64,000 nucleotides of DNA from Pseudidiomarina piscicola (GCF_902806985.1 NZ_CADCXY010000003.1:186001-250000); one strand, 5' to 3'. Counted from the first letter of the stretch, positions 17,538 through 27,910 are shown. Notes: generated by a model from the sequence alone, not told the origin. Translations and numbers: made by a program.

Positions 17538-17563
17538 AAAACGCTCCTTCGGGAGCGTTTTTT
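17538..17563 (+). terminator. Strong intrinsic terminator after the secreted-protein gene
   Basis: AAACGCTCC (17539-17547) pairs perfectly with GGAGCGTTT (17552-17560) across a TTCG tetraloop, followed by more T residues. This ends the transcript of the secreted protein and isolates it from the flippase gene at 17605. Confidence 0.95.
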
Positions 17564-17604
17564 ATTTGACGAGTCATTTTATACAGTAAGGACACTTAAC
17601 CACC

Positions 17605-18936
17605 ATGATCCGCGCCGCACTTAAAAATTCCAGCTGGCTGATAAGTGAAAAGGTTGTCGGCATGGCAGTGAACCTAGTCGTTGCTTTGGTGGTTGCGCGA
17701 GCGCTTGGGCCAGAACTATTCGGTCAACTAAATTACGTATTGGCACTGGTTGCGCTAGTACTCCCTCTGGCAGCGCTGGGTATGAACGCGTTAATTATGC
17801 GAGAGTTGGTAGAAGCGCCAACCCGAGAAACAGAAATTATGAGCACCGCCGCCGCGTATCGCAGCATCGGCGCGTTACTCGGCATTTTAGCGCTAATAAC
17901 ATGGGCCTTCGTAAGCTCATCCATGCCTACCGACGAGCGTATCAGCCTTGTGGTGATTGGCAGCGCTGCGATTCTGCAGTCGTTTCAAGTGGTCGAATTC
18001 TATTTTCAAGCGCAAGTTAGCGCTCACTATATTGTGAAAATGCGGGCCGCGGTTATTTTAACTGCCGGCATAGCCAAGCTGGTGGTCGTCTTTGTAAACC
18101 CCTCATTAGTTCCCATCGCCGCAGTGTTTGCGCTAGAGTATTTGGCCTGGGGCCTCGGCTATATTTTTCTTTATCAGAAAAGGTCGAACGGTTTTGCTTG
18201 GCGCGCGATTCATTGGCGCTATGGTTGGGACCTGTTAAAGCAGGCATTTTGGTTGATTTTGTCTGGCGTTGCCGCGGTACTCTACCTGAAAATCGACCAG
18301 GTAATGCTAGGTACCATGGTTGATAAAAGTGAGGTAGGCATTTATGCCGTAGCCGTAAAGCTTTCAGAAGTGTGGTATTTCTTCGCCACCGCCATTGCGA
18401 CCTCGTTTTTCGCCGGACTAATAAAGTTAAAGAAAACTAACTTCAATGTATATCAGCAGCGGCTGCAGCAGCTGTGTGACGGATTATTTGTTTGTGCCTT
18501 GCTGGTTGCCACCGCAGTCACCTTACTTGCTGATCCAGTTGTGCTTTGGCTCTTCGGAGAGGCCTATCGGGGCGCCAGTACTATCTTAATGATTCACGTT
18601 TGGGCGAGCCTGTTTGTATTTATGCGCGCACTGGCGAGCAAATGGTTGATCGCCGAACGCTTGTTAGTGTTTAGCTTAGTAAGTCATGGCGTAGGCGCTG
18701 CGCTTAATGTCAGCATGAATCTAATTTTGATTCCTAGTTATCAAGGCGAGGGTGCCGCAGTCGCTACGTTAATTTCGTATGCTGGAGCCGCTTATTTTGC
18801 GTTTTGGTTGAGTGCTCAAACACGACCATTGGCCCGCATCATGTCGTACTCGTTAATTTTACCGTTTACCTTTGGGTATCGGTATTGGCGAGCAGTGCGA
18901 AAGCTACGAGAAGCTTTAAAGTTAGGAAAAAACTAG
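17605..18936 (+). CDS. wzx: Polysaccharide repeat-unit flippase (Wzx-like)
   Basis: The protein has 443 residues with about 12 hydrophobic segments. The N-terminus (SWLISEKVVGMAVNLVVALVVARALGPELFGQLNY) fits the O-antigen/polysaccharide flippase family. It should move undecaprenyl-linked repeat units across the inner membrane. It opens polysaccharide locus 1. It is distinct from the second flippase at 57160. Confidence 0.9.
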   Translation: MIRAALKNSSWLISEKVVGMAVNLVVALVVARALGPELFGQLNYVLALVALVLPLAALGMNALIMRELVEAPTRETEIMSTAAAYRSIGALLGILALITWAFVSSSMPTDERISLVVIGSAAILQSFQVVEFYFQAQVSAHYIVKMRAAVILTAGIAKLVVVFVNPSLVPIAAVFALEYLAWGLGYIFLYQKRSNGFAWRAIHWRYGWDLLKQAFWLILSGVAAVLYLKIDQVMLGTMVDKSEVGIYAVAVKLSEVWYFFATAIATSFFAGLIKLKKTNFNVYQQRLQQLCDGLFVCALLVATAVTLLADPVVLWLFGEAYRGASTILMIHVWASLFVFMRALASKWLIAERLLVFSLVSHGVGAALNVSMNLILIPSYQGEGAAVATLISYAGAAYFAFWLSAQTRPLARIMSYSLILPFTFGYRYWRAVRKLREALKLGKN

Positions 18937-19055
18937 TTAATTGTTTCATAACTATGACACTAATTTGATAAACTTAGCCGCACGTAGTTTTGCGTTAGCT
19001 AAATACGCGACCAATCGCTCTGCGAGCACGAAATACTAAATAGAAGAAACGACTA

Positions 19056-20147
19056 ATGAGCCTACGAACGATCGCCAAAAAAGTGATTCCGATAACATTT
19101 GTACATTGGCTACGCGAGCGAGGCGCTGACTTTGATAAACACTTTATTCGTATTTTTGCCAGTAGCCGTTTGACATCGGCTTTGTACTATCTTCTTTTTA
19201 GTCGTGAGTTTGGCCGTGAGCAGCAGTCTGTGCTGCGCGGCCGAATCGCCTACTGGCGTTCATTAAAAGCTATCGAAGCAACCTGCGCATTGCTTCGTCG
19301 GAATACCCATCGACTTGAAAAAGGTCTGATCATGAAGCCGCGACGAGCAAGCTTCGCCGCCGACTATATCGCTGAAACAGTGAATTGCTTTCGTGATGCT
19401 GCAAATGCAAAGAGCATTGACCCTAGCGAGTTGCAGTGGGCACATGATGTCCTTGATGAGTATTTTTCGGTCGTCAAAGACACGCCTAAGATCGCCAAAG
19501 CGCGAGCAACTTGGCTAGACCTGCACGCATCGCTTGATGTTGCCATGACGCGCACCAACTCTGTTCCTTATCCATATCGTGAGCTTCCTGAGAGTACGGT
19601 CAGTGCCGAGCAGCTTCAACTGCTGTTCCAGAAGCGGCGTTCAGTGCGGTGGTATCAACCAGAAAAAGTGCCGACTGAGGTTATTCATAAAGCATTTGAG
19701 ATGGCAACCTTAGCGCCATCTGCGTGTAATCGACAACCCTACGAATTCTACGTGGTTCAAGACCCTAAACGTGCGGCTAAAATTGCAAATATGGCTGGTG
19801 GAACGGTCGGTTTCGCGGAGCAAATTACCAATCTCATTGTTGTAGTAGGAGATCTTAAAGCGTATCCAATGGAACGCGACCGGCACTGTATCTATATTGA
19901 TGGCTCGTTAGCGGCTATGCAATTAATGTTAGCTTTTGAAACCATGCAGATCGCAACCTGTCCTATCAACTGGCCGGATATTGAATTTCGTGAGCGACTA
20001 TTGGCACAAGAGCTAAATTTGACGGCTCATCAACGACCTGTCATGTTACTGGCATTCGGTTATGCAGATCCAGATGGTGGCATTCCATACTCAGCCAAGA
20101 AATCTAGCAACATTTTAGGACGGTTTATCGATCATGACCATGTCTAG
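19056..20147 (+). CDS. Nitroreductase-family protein in polysaccharide locus
   Basis: The protein has 363 residues. The N-terminal 190 residues are helical and specific to this subgroup. The C-terminal half is a nitroreductase fold, with RRSVRWYQPEKVP and the FMN-binding LAPSACNRQPYEF. Such proteins are often found in exopolysaccharide clusters next to pyruvyl transferases, as here (23006), but their substrate is unknown. I infer a redox modification of a precursor. The stop overlaps the next gene by 14 bases. Confidence 0.8.
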   Translation: MSLRTIAKKVIPITFVHWLRERGADFDKHFIRIFASSRLTSALYYLLFSREFGREQQSVLRGRIAYWRSLKAIEATCALLRRNTHRLEKGLIMKPRRASFAADYIAETVNCFRDAANAKSIDPSELQWAHDVLDEYFSVVKDTPKIAKARATWLDLHASLDVAMTRTNSVPYPYRELPESTVSAEQLQLLFQKRRSVRWYQPEKVPTEVIHKAFEMATLAPSACNRQPYEFYVVQDPKRAAKIANMAGGTVGFAEQITNLIVVVGDLKAYPMERDRHCIYIDGSLAAMQLMLAFETMQIATCPINWPDIEFRERLLAQELNLTAHQRPVMLLAFGYADPDGGIPYSAKKSSNILGRFIDHDHV

Positions 20148-20973
20148 CAAGCCCTCGCTGGTAATATTCTCTAGCGCAACTTTCCGTCGGAGCATCCGTG
20201 ATTTACGTTGGTGGTGGCTTGGTCTGCCATTGGTATTGGCTTTGAGTTTGGCTGCAATAAAGTGGTTCAGTGTCGAACAATTTGAGGCTGAGACTGTGTT
20301 AGCACCGAGTGAGGAGCGCGGTGGTGGTCTAGCTGATATGGCGGGAGGAATAGCGGGTCTTGCAGGCCTTGCAGGGTTCAATTTAAGCAGCGGAAAAATT
20401 AACGACACGCAGATGGCCGTTGAGGTTCTTAAATCGCGAGACTTCCTTCACGCGTTTATTGAGCGCCATGGGCTGATGCCGCTTTTACTTGGCGACGAAG
20501 CCTCAGCCGAAGAACTTCAGCAGGTGTGGAGAGGCTATAACGAGTTTCGTGAACGATTCGTCATAGAGTATGATCGCGCGAAAGGAATTGTTACCCTTCG
20601 AATGAGCGATGCCGATGCAGAAGCTGCAGCATCGTGGTTACGACTATTAGTGAAAGATATCAATATTCACATGCGCGAACGCGAAAGGGCGCGTGTAGAG
20701 CAGCAAATTTCTTACTTGACTAACAAGGCCGATGAAATACAGCAAGCTGATGTACGTGAGTCCTTGTATCGCCTGTTACAAGAGCAATACAACCGCGCCA
20801 TGTTAGTAGAAGTTAACGACGACTACGTGTTTGAGACTATAGACCCAGCGGTTGCACCGCATCAACCCAAAGGCCTTCATGCGATGACTTGGTTACTGGT
20901 GGGCGCGTTACTGGGTGGCTTCATAATGATTGTCGTGACGTTATTGCGCAGCTATGTTCGCAGCACCCCATAG
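20134..20973 (+). CDS. Wzz-like polysaccharide chain-length/co-polymerase protein
   Basis: The protein has 279 residues. A membrane segment at about 24-42 and another at about 250-270 enclose a periplasmic helical region. A Gly/Ala/Leu-rich stretch near residue 68-85 is common in polysaccharide co-polymerases. No kinase domain is present. It should set chain length together with the Wzy at 21766. It overlaps the next gene, which has the same topology. Confidence 0.8.
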   Translation: MTMSSKPSLVIFSSATFRRSIRDLRWWWLGLPLVLALSLAAIKWFSVEQFEAETVLAPSEERGGGLADMAGGIAGLAGLAGFNLSSGKINDTQMAVEVLKSRDFLHAFIERHGLMPLLLGDEASAEELQQVWRGYNEFRERFVIEYDRAKGIVTLRMSDADAEAAASWLRLLVKDINIHMRERERARVEQQISYLTNKADEIQQADVRESLYRLLQEQYNRAMLVEVNDDYVFETIDPAVAPHQPKGLHAMTWLLVGALLGGFIMIVVTLLRSYVRSTP

Positions 20974-21769
20974 TCATTCGTTGACAGCCTATTTTCGTTG
21001 GCTGAAGAAGTACTGGTGGCTGGCGGCGCTTTATGTATTGCTTGGGTTCGTGCTGAGTTTTAGTTATTTTAAGCAGCATCAAAAATGGTTCCAAGCACAG
21101 GTTATTTTTGTCGTAAATCCTGAACTCTTTAATTTAGGATTACTGCGACGCAGTGACGATATAGTTCTGTCAGACAATTCTGCGGATACAGCTTCACCGC
21201 TGACGATTGAACCTGAATTACGTATTGCGCGATGGCTTCATAGTGAGTCATTCGCCCGTCTGGTGACGCAGCGGCTTTTCACGTCTCCTAATGAAGATGA
21301 TTACTATCGTGTTCGCCGGCATCTGCACTACTTTCGTTACCAAAATGACCGTTTTCATGCGTTGCACTGGTCGACTACGAGCGCCGGTAAAGCGGAATTA
21401 CAGCTCGGCCAGATTATGGATTTCATTGAGCAAACCCTGCAACAAGAGCGTAGACATGAAATTACGACGCAATTAGAGCGTAATGCGCTTTTATTGGAAC
21501 GTGTCAGAGATACATCTTATCGAGAATCGCTCTATCAGCAGCGTGAGGTATTAAAAACGCGTGCCGCTTTGATTAACGCTAAAGACTTTTCCTTTATTCA
21601 ATTGGTAACTAAGGTTACTGCAAGCCCGAATCCGATATTTCCTCAACGAGTTCACGTACTGCTAGCCTGTATGTTTTTCTGGATGGCACTTGGTGTGAGC
21701 TTGCTACACTTTCGCTTATTAAGAGGTGAGTTTTTAGCGACCTCAGGTAAGGCTGGAGTAGACCAGTGA
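20954..21769 (+). CDS. Second Wzz-like membrane protein
   Basis: The protein has 271 residues. Membrane segments lie at about 19-37 and 230-252 (LLACMFFWMALGVSLLHF), with a periplasmic helical region between. The sequence is divergent, but topology and position directly after another Wzz-like gene (20-base overlap) suggest a co-polymerase partner. It overlaps the polymerase gene by four bases. An unrelated two-pass protein cannot be excluded. Confidence 0.65.
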   Translation: MFAAPHSHSLTAYFRWLKKYWWLAALYVLLGFVLSFSYFKQHQKWFQAQVIFVVNPELFNLGLLRRSDDIVLSDNSADTASPLTIEPELRIARWLHSESFARLVTQRLFTSPNEDDYYRVRRHLHYFRYQNDRFHALHWSTTSAGKAELQLGQIMDFIEQTLQQERRHEITTQLERNALLLERVRDTSYRESLYQQREVLKTRAALINAKDFSFIQLVTKVTASPNPIFPQRVHVLLACMFFWMALGVSLLHFRLLRGEFLATSGKAGVDQ

Positions 21770-23034
21770 CGTTAACGCTTAGTAACGAACGGATAGGGAA
21801 ACTGGCGTTAATTATGCTGGTTTACCCGCTCATTTGGCTTGATACTTTGTATGGTGTGTTCAGCTTTCTTGGAATGGAAGCGATAAGGATCAGCTTGCTC
21901 TACCGGACAGCAATACTTTTGCTCGGTCTAATTATTGTTTATACGCGAACTGGAATTTTAAGCTGGCTGATACAAGTCTTGATTCTGCTATGGGCATTTA
22001 TTCTAGTTATCACTAGTTATCCCGTTGGTGACACTCAGTTTATTATCGAATTTACTCAGCTTACGCGGTGGCTGTATCCGTTTACCGTCGTGATGTTAAT
22101 TTTGGCAGCCATGGAACGATTTGGTCAGCATGATCAGCTTCTTATTAAGGGCGTCGCTTATTATGGCTGGGTCTTCGGTGCATTTATGTTGTTCTCATTT
22201 GTTACCGGGCTTGGTATCCCGAGTTATGAAGAGGGCGTTTTTGGTATTAAATCGTTCTATGTCGGTGGAAACGATATCGGCCTTGCAGCCTTGATCAGCC
22301 TGACAGCAATGTTCGTCGTATTACATCAACAGTTCAGCTGGTGGCGACTCGCACAGATTATTCTTTGTTGTTCAGGGCTTCTTTTGCTTGGAACGAAAGC
22401 CGGATGGGCTGGGGCTGTCATGTTAGTTTTCGGCTTTAGCCTTCTGTTTCGACGTATGCGATGGGTGGTTTTGCCACTTGTCGTGGTGGTGGCTCTTGCA
22501 AGTGCCAATTGGATTCAAGCGAATCAGGACTCATTAAGCTATCAACTCTCACAAGTCCAAGCACTATTGAAAGGTGCGAATCCGCGAGAGCGACTGATTG
22601 AGGCAGCAGAAGGCCAGTTAGAGCACTACCCCAACAAAGCAGAGTTAACCGGGGGAGGCTACTCGTTCTACACCGGAAGCGGCCGCGACTATTATGTAAC
22701 GCATAATAATACAACGGGTATTGAAACCTATAAAGCGATTGAGCAAGAATGGTACGATCTACGTGGTGGTTATGGCGTACCCTTTGCGGTATATGTTGTG
22801 CTCAGTCATTTGTTATTTATGGTAATGACCTTGGCATTGTGGTTCAAACGGCCAAGCGTCGAGCATTTAGGGTTTTTTATTGCCAGTGTGCTTTATGTCG
22901 GGCACGGCCTTCTGGCTGGGCATGCGTTCGTGAGCGGGCAGCCAAGTGGTTTGCTGGCAGTGATGTATGCAATAGTTATTTATCGATTGGAATTGGGAGC
23001 TTTAGGTGCTGAATGTAGAAATAAAAGGAATTAG
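21766..23034 (+). CDS. wzy: O-antigen/polysaccharide polymerase (Wzy-like)
   Basis: The protein has 422 residues with about 11 hydrophobic segments and a long periplasmic loop (about 260-330, containing YSFYTGSGRDYYVTHNNT). This is the Wzy layout, and an HN-type loop is common in the O-antigen ligase/polymerase superfamily. It should polymerise the repeat units flipped by the locus 1 flippase. A WaaL-type ligase is the alternative. Confidence 0.75.
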   Translation: MTLTLSNERIGKLALIMLVYPLIWLDTLYGVFSFLGMEAIRISLLYRTAILLLGLIIVYTRTGILSWLIQVLILLWAFILVITSYPVGDTQFIIEFTQLTRWLYPFTVVMLILAAMERFGQHDQLLIKGVAYYGWVFGAFMLFSFVTGLGIPSYEEGVFGIKSFYVGGNDIGLAALISLTAMFVVLHQQFSWWRLAQIILCCSGLLLLGTKAGWAGAVMLVFGFSLLFRRMRWVVLPLVVVVALASANWIQANQDSLSYQLSQVQALLKGANPRERLIEAAEGQLEHYPNKAELTGGGYSFYTGSGRDYYVTHNNTTGIETYKAIEQEWYDLRGGYGVPFAVYVVLSHLLFMVMTLALWFKRPSVEHLGFFIASVLYVGHGLLAGHAFVSGQPSGLLAVMYAIVIYRLELGALGAECRNKRN

Positions 23035-24142
23035 TTTCGCCAATAAAGGTGCGGAGCTTATGCTACATGCCATTATTGCGCAGTTTGCTGAGCGCGGCAT
23101 TAAAGCACGCTTTGTTGTCGAGCCGACAGGGCCCTACGACCGCCGTGCTGCCTTTGGCTTATGGCAAAAAAGTAGGTACATTCGCAAGCGCATTAACTTG
23201 CTTAGTCCGGTAAGCTGGTTACCGCGTCGCTTTCGCTATATGTTCGGAATCTTGAATGAAAGTGAGCTTGATTTAGTGCTTGATGCATCTGGCTTTGCAT
23301 TCGGAGATCAATGGAGCTCTCTGATTGCATGGGACCGTTTAGGAAGCACTATCGCGCAGTTTAGGCGCCGCGGTGTACCTGTGATTGTTTTGCCACAAGC
23401 ACTAGGGCCATTTTTGCAGAGCGCATCAGCCAAAGCTTTCGCACCTGTCTTAGAACATGCCAATTTAGTGTTCGCGCGTGACGATCAGTCTTTCGAGTTC
23501 TGCCGAAAACTAAATAAAAGTCAAAATAACCTTAGAAGGTGCCCAGACTTTACCAATTTAATTAAGGGTGAAGTGGCTGCTGACTTTGACGATGAACAAC
23601 ACCAAACCTGCTTTATACCCAATTCGAAAATGCTTGAAAAGCGTCAAGACGGTGACCGCTATATTGAGTTTATGGTTAGCGCAATACGGCTAGCGCAAAA
23701 AGCCGGCGCTAAACCTTTTATTTTGATTCATGAAGCCGCTGCAGACCGTCGTCTAACTGCGCAAATTCAAGCAAAACTCGAACAGCCAATTGCGGTGTTA
23801 GACCCAGGTCATGCCTTACAAATTAAATGGATTATTGGGCAGTCACGCTGTGTGATAAGTTCACGCTTCCATGGTTTAGTAAGTGCCTTGTCACAGGCTG
23901 TACCGGTTTTAGCCACGGGGTGGAGTCATAAATATCATGAGCTGTTATCCGATTATGGCTGCGAAGAGCAGCTCATTGATATTGGAAAGGGGCATGAGGA
24001 AGCGTTAATGGTGCTCAAGCGTTTAATTACCGATGTCGCGTTTTATCAAAGTCAAAAAGATACAATTAGTGAAAAGGGTCAATGGCAGCGCAAGGCTGTG
24101 ACTGAAATGTGGGATGAGGTTTTTGCACAACTGCCAAGCTAA
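23006..24142 (+). CDS. Polysaccharide pyruvyl transferase family protein
   Basis: The protein has 378 residues, starting with GTG inside the end of the previous gene; there is no in-frame ATG nearby. It shows the family's opening (NVEIKGISFANKGAELMLHA), VLPQALGPF, and ISSRFHGLVSALSQAVPVLA. Members transfer pyruvate from PEP to sugars as ketals, adding negative charge, though several have other or unknown activities. It ends eight bases before the convergent gene on the minus strand. Confidence 0.85.
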   Translation: MLNVEIKGISFANKGAELMLHAIIAQFAERGIKARFVVEPTGPYDRRAAFGLWQKSRYIRKRINLLSPVSWLPRRFRYMFGILNESELDLVLDASGFAFGDQWSSLIAWDRLGSTIAQFRRRGVPVIVLPQALGPFLQSASAKAFAPVLEHANLVFARDDQSFEFCRKLNKSQNNLRRCPDFTNLIKGEVAADFDDEQHQTCFIPNSKMLEKRQDGDRYIEFMVSAIRLAQKAGAKPFILIHEAAADRRLTAQIQAKLEQPIAVLDPGHALQIKWIIGQSRCVISSRFHGLVSALSQAVPVLATGWSHKYHELLSDYGCEEQLIDIGKGHEEALMVLKRLITDVAFYQSQKDTISEKGQWQRKAVTEMWDEVFAQLPS

Positions 24143-24149
24143 AAAAGGA

Positions 24150-25205
24150 TTACTCTGGCGTTGAATCGAGCTGCTGAACGAACTCGATAAACGCCTGCAC
24201 AACTGTGTCAGCACGATAATGCTTTAGCACGTAGCGCTTAGCGTAGTCTGAGCGCTCAGAGTGTTCGCAGACAACGTTTGTAACCGCGCTTGCCAGTAAC
24301 TGAGGGGTTGGGCTCGCAACCAGCTCACCAGCGCATTTTGGCACAACGTCATTAATCGGGCCATACGCGACCGCAATAACCGGAAGGCCTGCAGCCATCG
24401 CCTCTAAAAAGCCCATGCCAAAGGAATCCAACTCTGATGGAAGCAAGAACACATCCATTTGGCGTAATACATCGTTTTTCTCTGAGTACGGAACCCAGCC
24501 AAGAAATGCGACACGGTCACTAAGATTAAGCTGTTGTGTTAGTAACTTAAGTCGCTCAAATTCCGCACCATCTCCCGCAATCGTTAATTGATAAGATCTC
24601 GGCAAAAACTGAAGTGTAGCGATGGCCGCTGCGACATTCTTTCCTTCTTCTAGCCGCGTCATACACAGCATTTGAACGGACTCGTTAAGTGCTATTGAAG
24701 ACCGAGTTCTGGGGCGTTTTGCAAGCTCCATAAGCCCCTGATCGAGCGTATTGGGCATGATGTGTATTCGTGCTTCAGGAAACGTTAAGTACTGACCCAG
24801 TTCACGTTTCCACCAAGGAGTAAGCACAACCAGGCCATCGCATCGGTTGACCACTCGTTGCATTAGCCATCGGCCCAAAGGGTGTTGTAAATAATGTATG
24901 GCCTCAATGCCGTGTAGGTGCAGTACTACTGTTGCGCCCCGGCGCTTAGGCCCCAATGCAAGTAAAGACTTCCGCAATAACGATAACCAACGCGCTCCAT
25001 GGAGCCACACCACATCACCGTTACGGGCACTTAATAAAAGCTTGTGGGCGTGTCGAAAACTACGCCACTTTGATTTATTTCCCTGATGAGATTCAACCAA
25101 CTGAACGTCGTGATGTTCTTTTTTCAGCACCTCGACAACGCCACTCAAAGCGGTACTGATACCGCCCTTACCATGCTTAATTGCGGTGGCGACAAGGTAA
25201 ATCAT
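24150..25205 (-). CDS. Glycosyltransferase, GT4 type
   Basis: The protein has 351 residues with a GT-B fold. The N-terminus has the glycine-rich [10 protein letters not shown]. The C-terminal domain carries [26 protein letters not shown] followed by [12 protein letters not shown], the EX7E-type nucleotide-sugar region of GT4. It should add one sugar of the repeat unit. It is last in a four-gene minus-strand operon and overlaps wecB by four bases. Confidence 0.9.
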   Translation of the reverse strand: MIYLVATAIKHGKGGISTALSGVVEVLKKEHHDVQLVESHQGNKSKWRSFRHAHKLLLSARNGDVVWLHGARWLSLLRKSLLALGPKRRGATVVLHLHGIEAIHYLQHPLGRWLMQRVVNRCDGLVVLTPWWKRELGQYLTFPEARIHIMPNTLDQGLMELAKRPRTRSSIALNESVQMLCMTRLEEGKNVAAAIATLQFLPRSYQLTIAGDGAEFERLKLLTQQLNLSDRVAFLGWVPYSEKNDVLRQMDVFLLPSELDSFGMGFLEAMAAGLPVIAVAYGPINDVVPKCAGELVASPTPQLLASAVTNVVCEHSERSDYAKRYVLKHYRADTVVQAFIEFVQQLDSTPE

Positions 25206-26341
25206 TGCTGCAACTCACGTTGCAGAAGGGTCACAACTTGAGCACATGCGGTACCATCACCGTAAGGGTTATGAGCTTGGCTCATCGTGTGATAGTGGCT
25301 TGCGTTATCGAGCAAAAGCTGAGCTTCGTTCACAATGGCATCGACGTCGGTACCGACTAACTTTACAGTGCCAGCAGCAACGGCTTCAGGGCGCTCAGTG
25401 GTACTTCGCATCACTAATACAGGCTTACCAAGTGCGGGGGCTTCTTCCTGAATGCCACCGCTATCAGTCAAAATAATCTTTGCTCGCGTCATCAAATAAA
25501 CAAAGGGTAAGTAGTCTTGAGGTGGAATGAGATGCACATTTGGAATATCTGAAAGCAGCCGATTTACGGGCTCTTGTACATTGGGGTTTAAGTGAACAGG
25601 ATACACAACTTTGATTGTCGGATTTTGCTGCGCCAACTCTCGCAGAGCCATACAAATGCGCTCAAAACCTTCTCCAAAGCTCTCACGGCGATGTCCAGTT
25701 ACCAAGAGTAACGGCGTTTCTGGTGGGCCTAAGACACTTGCAAACCTATCCTGGAGTTCAGTTCTTAATTCGTTATTGTTTGTTAGCTCGTCGCGTACAT
25801 GCAAAAGTGCATCTATCACCGTATTACCGGTCACAAAAATGTGGGCATTAGCGACACCCTCACTCACTAAGTTTTGCGCGGCAGACGGTGTGGGTGAGAA
25901 ATGCCAACGTGTAATACCACCTACCAGCTTACGGTTCCCTTCTTCGGGCCAAGGGGAATAGATGTTACCAGTACGCAGACCAGCTTCAATATGAGCCAAT
26001 GGAATCTGCTGAAAATACGCCGCTAAACCAGTGGTTAGCGTTGTGAGTGTGTCGCCATGCACGAAAACTAAGTCTGGAGCAAAGTCTTTTAGCACAGGTT
26101 CGATTTCTGTTAACACTCGCGCCGCCAGCGTATGAAGTGATTGCTTTGGTTGCATGAGATTAAGATCGTAATCAGGGGTTATCTCGAACAACCGCAACAC
26201 TTGGTCGAGCATTTCTCGGTGCTGGGCGGTAACGCAAACCCGTGTTTCCCACTGCGGAACCTTCTGCAGCGCTTTCACCAGTGGGGCCATTTTAATAGCT
26301 TCAGGGCGCGTGCCAAATACCACTAGAAATTTTTTTCTCAT
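25202..26341 (-). CDS. wecB: UDP-N-acetylglucosamine 2-epimerase (WecB)
   Basis: The protein has 379 residues, the standard length. It opens with [17 protein letters not shown] and contains HVHGDT-like [31 protein letters not shown] and the C-terminal [21 protein letters not shown]. It converts UDP-GlcNAc to UDP-ManNAc. No WecC-type dehydrogenase is in the window, so the product may be used as ManNAc by the TagA/WecG-like enzyme in the same operon. Confidence 0.95.
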   Translation of the reverse strand: MRKKFLVVFGTRPEAIKMAPLVKALQKVPQWETRVCVTAQHREMLDQVLRLFEITPDYDLNLMQPKQSLHTLAARVLTEIEPVLKDFAPDLVFVHGDTLTTLTTGLAAYFQQIPLAHIEAGLRTGNIYSPWPEEGNRKLVGGITRWHFSPTPSAAQNLVSEGVANAHIFVTGNTVIDALLHVRDELTNNNELRTELQDRFASVLGPPETPLLLVTGHRRESFGEGFERICMALRELAQQNPTIKVVYPVHLNPNVQEPVNRLLSDIPNVHLIPPQDYLPFVYLMTRAKIILTDSGGIQEEAPALGKPVLVMRSTTERPEAVAAGTVKLVGTDVDAIVNEAQLLLDNASHYHTMSQAHNPYGDGTACAQVVTLLQRELQQ

Positions 26342-27171
26342 GACGATTTTAGTTTTAACCCGTATCGATAAAGATGACCAAGTTTCATTTTAAGATGACC
26401 TGTTGTGAGCGATAATAACAACTCAGCTAGTGAAAAAGGTTCCTGTAGTCGCATTTTAAGCCAAAAAGAATGATTAATTCTTTGTCGGCGTTGCATGTCG
26501 GCTCCATGTTTTTGCATGAAGCGGGCGAAGCCAAGGCGACTTTTCCGTTGTGACGATATACGCGGCCCGCCATGTTCTACGAAAATGTTTTGTAATGGTT
26601 GTCCAAGCCGAAACGCAGGGCCATACGCTTTTATTAGCCGTGTGAAGCAGTCATAGTCTTGTAAGGCAACAAGCTCTTCATCAAAGCCGCCAATGTCGAG
26701 CATTCGCGAACGCTCGACAAATACTTGATTGGTTGCATGGTTGGCATCAAGCTGGCTATCAAGCGTAATCACTTTATCGACACACATGGTGGGTTTGCTG
26801 CGCTTCTGCGTGACCCAAAAATACCCCGAGCAAATAAACGCATATTGACTATCGTAGTGCTTTAATAGCAGCGCCAAACGCTCAGGTAAAAACGTGTCGT
26901 CATCATCTAAGCCGGTCACGAATTTACCTCGTGCCGCCTTTATCGCACGATTACGGGCAGCGCAAGCTCCCTTGGGCGTTTCATTGCGAAAAGCTCGAAC
27001 GCGGTCATCTTTTGCCATGTAGTTCTGCAAAACATCCCAAGTTCCGTCGCTAGAGCCATCATCAACAATAAGCAACTCGAGATCGTCATGTGTCTGAGCT
27101 AAAACAGAATCAATCGCCCGGCACAAAAGGGGGCCGCGATTATGGGTTGGCATATAAACAGAAATTAACAT
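26338..27171 (-). CDS. Glycosyltransferase, GT2 type
   Basis: The protein has 277 residues. The GT-A start [20 protein letters not shown] is followed by [12 protein letters not shown] and the metal-binding [12 protein letters not shown]. It is a cytoplasmic transferase for one sugar of the locus 1 repeat unit. It overlaps wecB by four bases and follows the WecG-like gene by ten. Confidence 0.9.
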   Translation of the reverse strand: MLISVYMPTHNRGPLLCRAIDSVLAQTHDDLELLIVDDGSSDGTWDVLQNYMAKDDRVRAFRNETPKGACAARNRAIKAARGKFVTGLDDDDTFLPERLALLLKHYDSQYAFICSGYFWVTQKRSKPTMCVDKVITLDSQLDANHATNQVFVERSRMLDIGGFDEELVALQDYDCFTRLIKAYGPAFRLGQPLQNIFVEHGGPRISSQRKSRLGFARFMQKHGADMQRRQRINHSFWLKMRLQEPFSLAELLLSLTTGHLKMKLGHLYRYGLKLKSS

Positions 27172-27181
27172 ACACGAGCGC

Positions 27182-27910
27182 CTAAAGTCGTCGAGTGAAA
27201 TGTAAGGCCAAATACTTCGCTAAAGCCCACTGTCTGCCAATGCGAGTTGGTTGTGCGCATAGTCGATAAAACCATTCCAAGTGTAAGTCACAAAATAATT
27301 TAGGTGCGCGTTTAACATGTCCAGTATAAACATCATAAGTGCCACCCACGCCTAAATAAAAAGCATCTGGATAAAGTTTTCGTAAACGCACGATCAACTG
27401 CTCTTGTTTGGGCGCTCCCATCGCTACTGAAACGATTTTGGGCCGGTGCGCAGCCAGAGCATCATGAAGAATACGTTCATCCGAGACATAGCCGTCGATG
27501 CCACAAACCACGTTGACTCCTTGCTGTTTGAGCTTAGTCACCGCTTGTTTATTGACTTCGGGCTTCGCGCCAATCAGCATTACTGGCACCTTAGCCTTGC
27601 CCGCGCGAAACATTAACGCCTCCCAGAATTCACACCCTGGAATGCGGGTATTTGGGTAGCCCTTACTCGAGAGTGTTTTTACCACACCAATGCCATCAGC
27701 GAAGCGCAGTTGCGCTTGATTTATATGCGCCAATAATGTGGGATCGTGGCGCGCAAGCATCACAATTTCGCTATTTACCGAGACGCCAAAGCCCGGAGTG
27801 ACATGCTGGTCAGAAATCACCTTATCAAGCGCTTCATTCATGCTTGTAAATGGCATGATCGACACGCCGCCGATATCCACCGATACTTGTTTACTCGCTT
27901 CTTGTGACAT
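27182..27910 (-). CDS. WecG/TagA/CpsF family glycosyltransferase
   Basis: The protein has 242 residues, typical length. Motifs are VNSEIVMLARHDPTL (about 43), ADGIGVV (about 69) and VAMGAPKQEQLI (about 162), with YLGVGGTYDVYTGHVKRAPK. Members transfer ManNAc (TagA) or ManNAcA (WecG) to lipid-linked GlcNAc. Next to wecB and with a WecA homologue at 29254, it probably adds the second sugar of the unit. It is first in the minus-strand operon, divergent from ugd across 152 bases. Confidence 0.85.
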   Translation of the reverse strand: MSQEASKQVSVDIGGVSIMPFTSMNEALDKVISDQHVTPGFGVSVNSEIVMLARHDPTLLAHINQAQLRFADGIGVVKTLSSKGYPNTRIPGCEFWEALMFRAGKAKVPVMLIGAKPEVNKQAVTKLKQQGVNVVCGIDGYVSDERILHDALAAHRPKIVSVAMGAPKQEQLIVRLRKLYPDAFYLGVGGTYDVYTGHVKRAPKLFCDLHLEWFYRLCAQPTRIGRQWALAKYLALHFTRRL

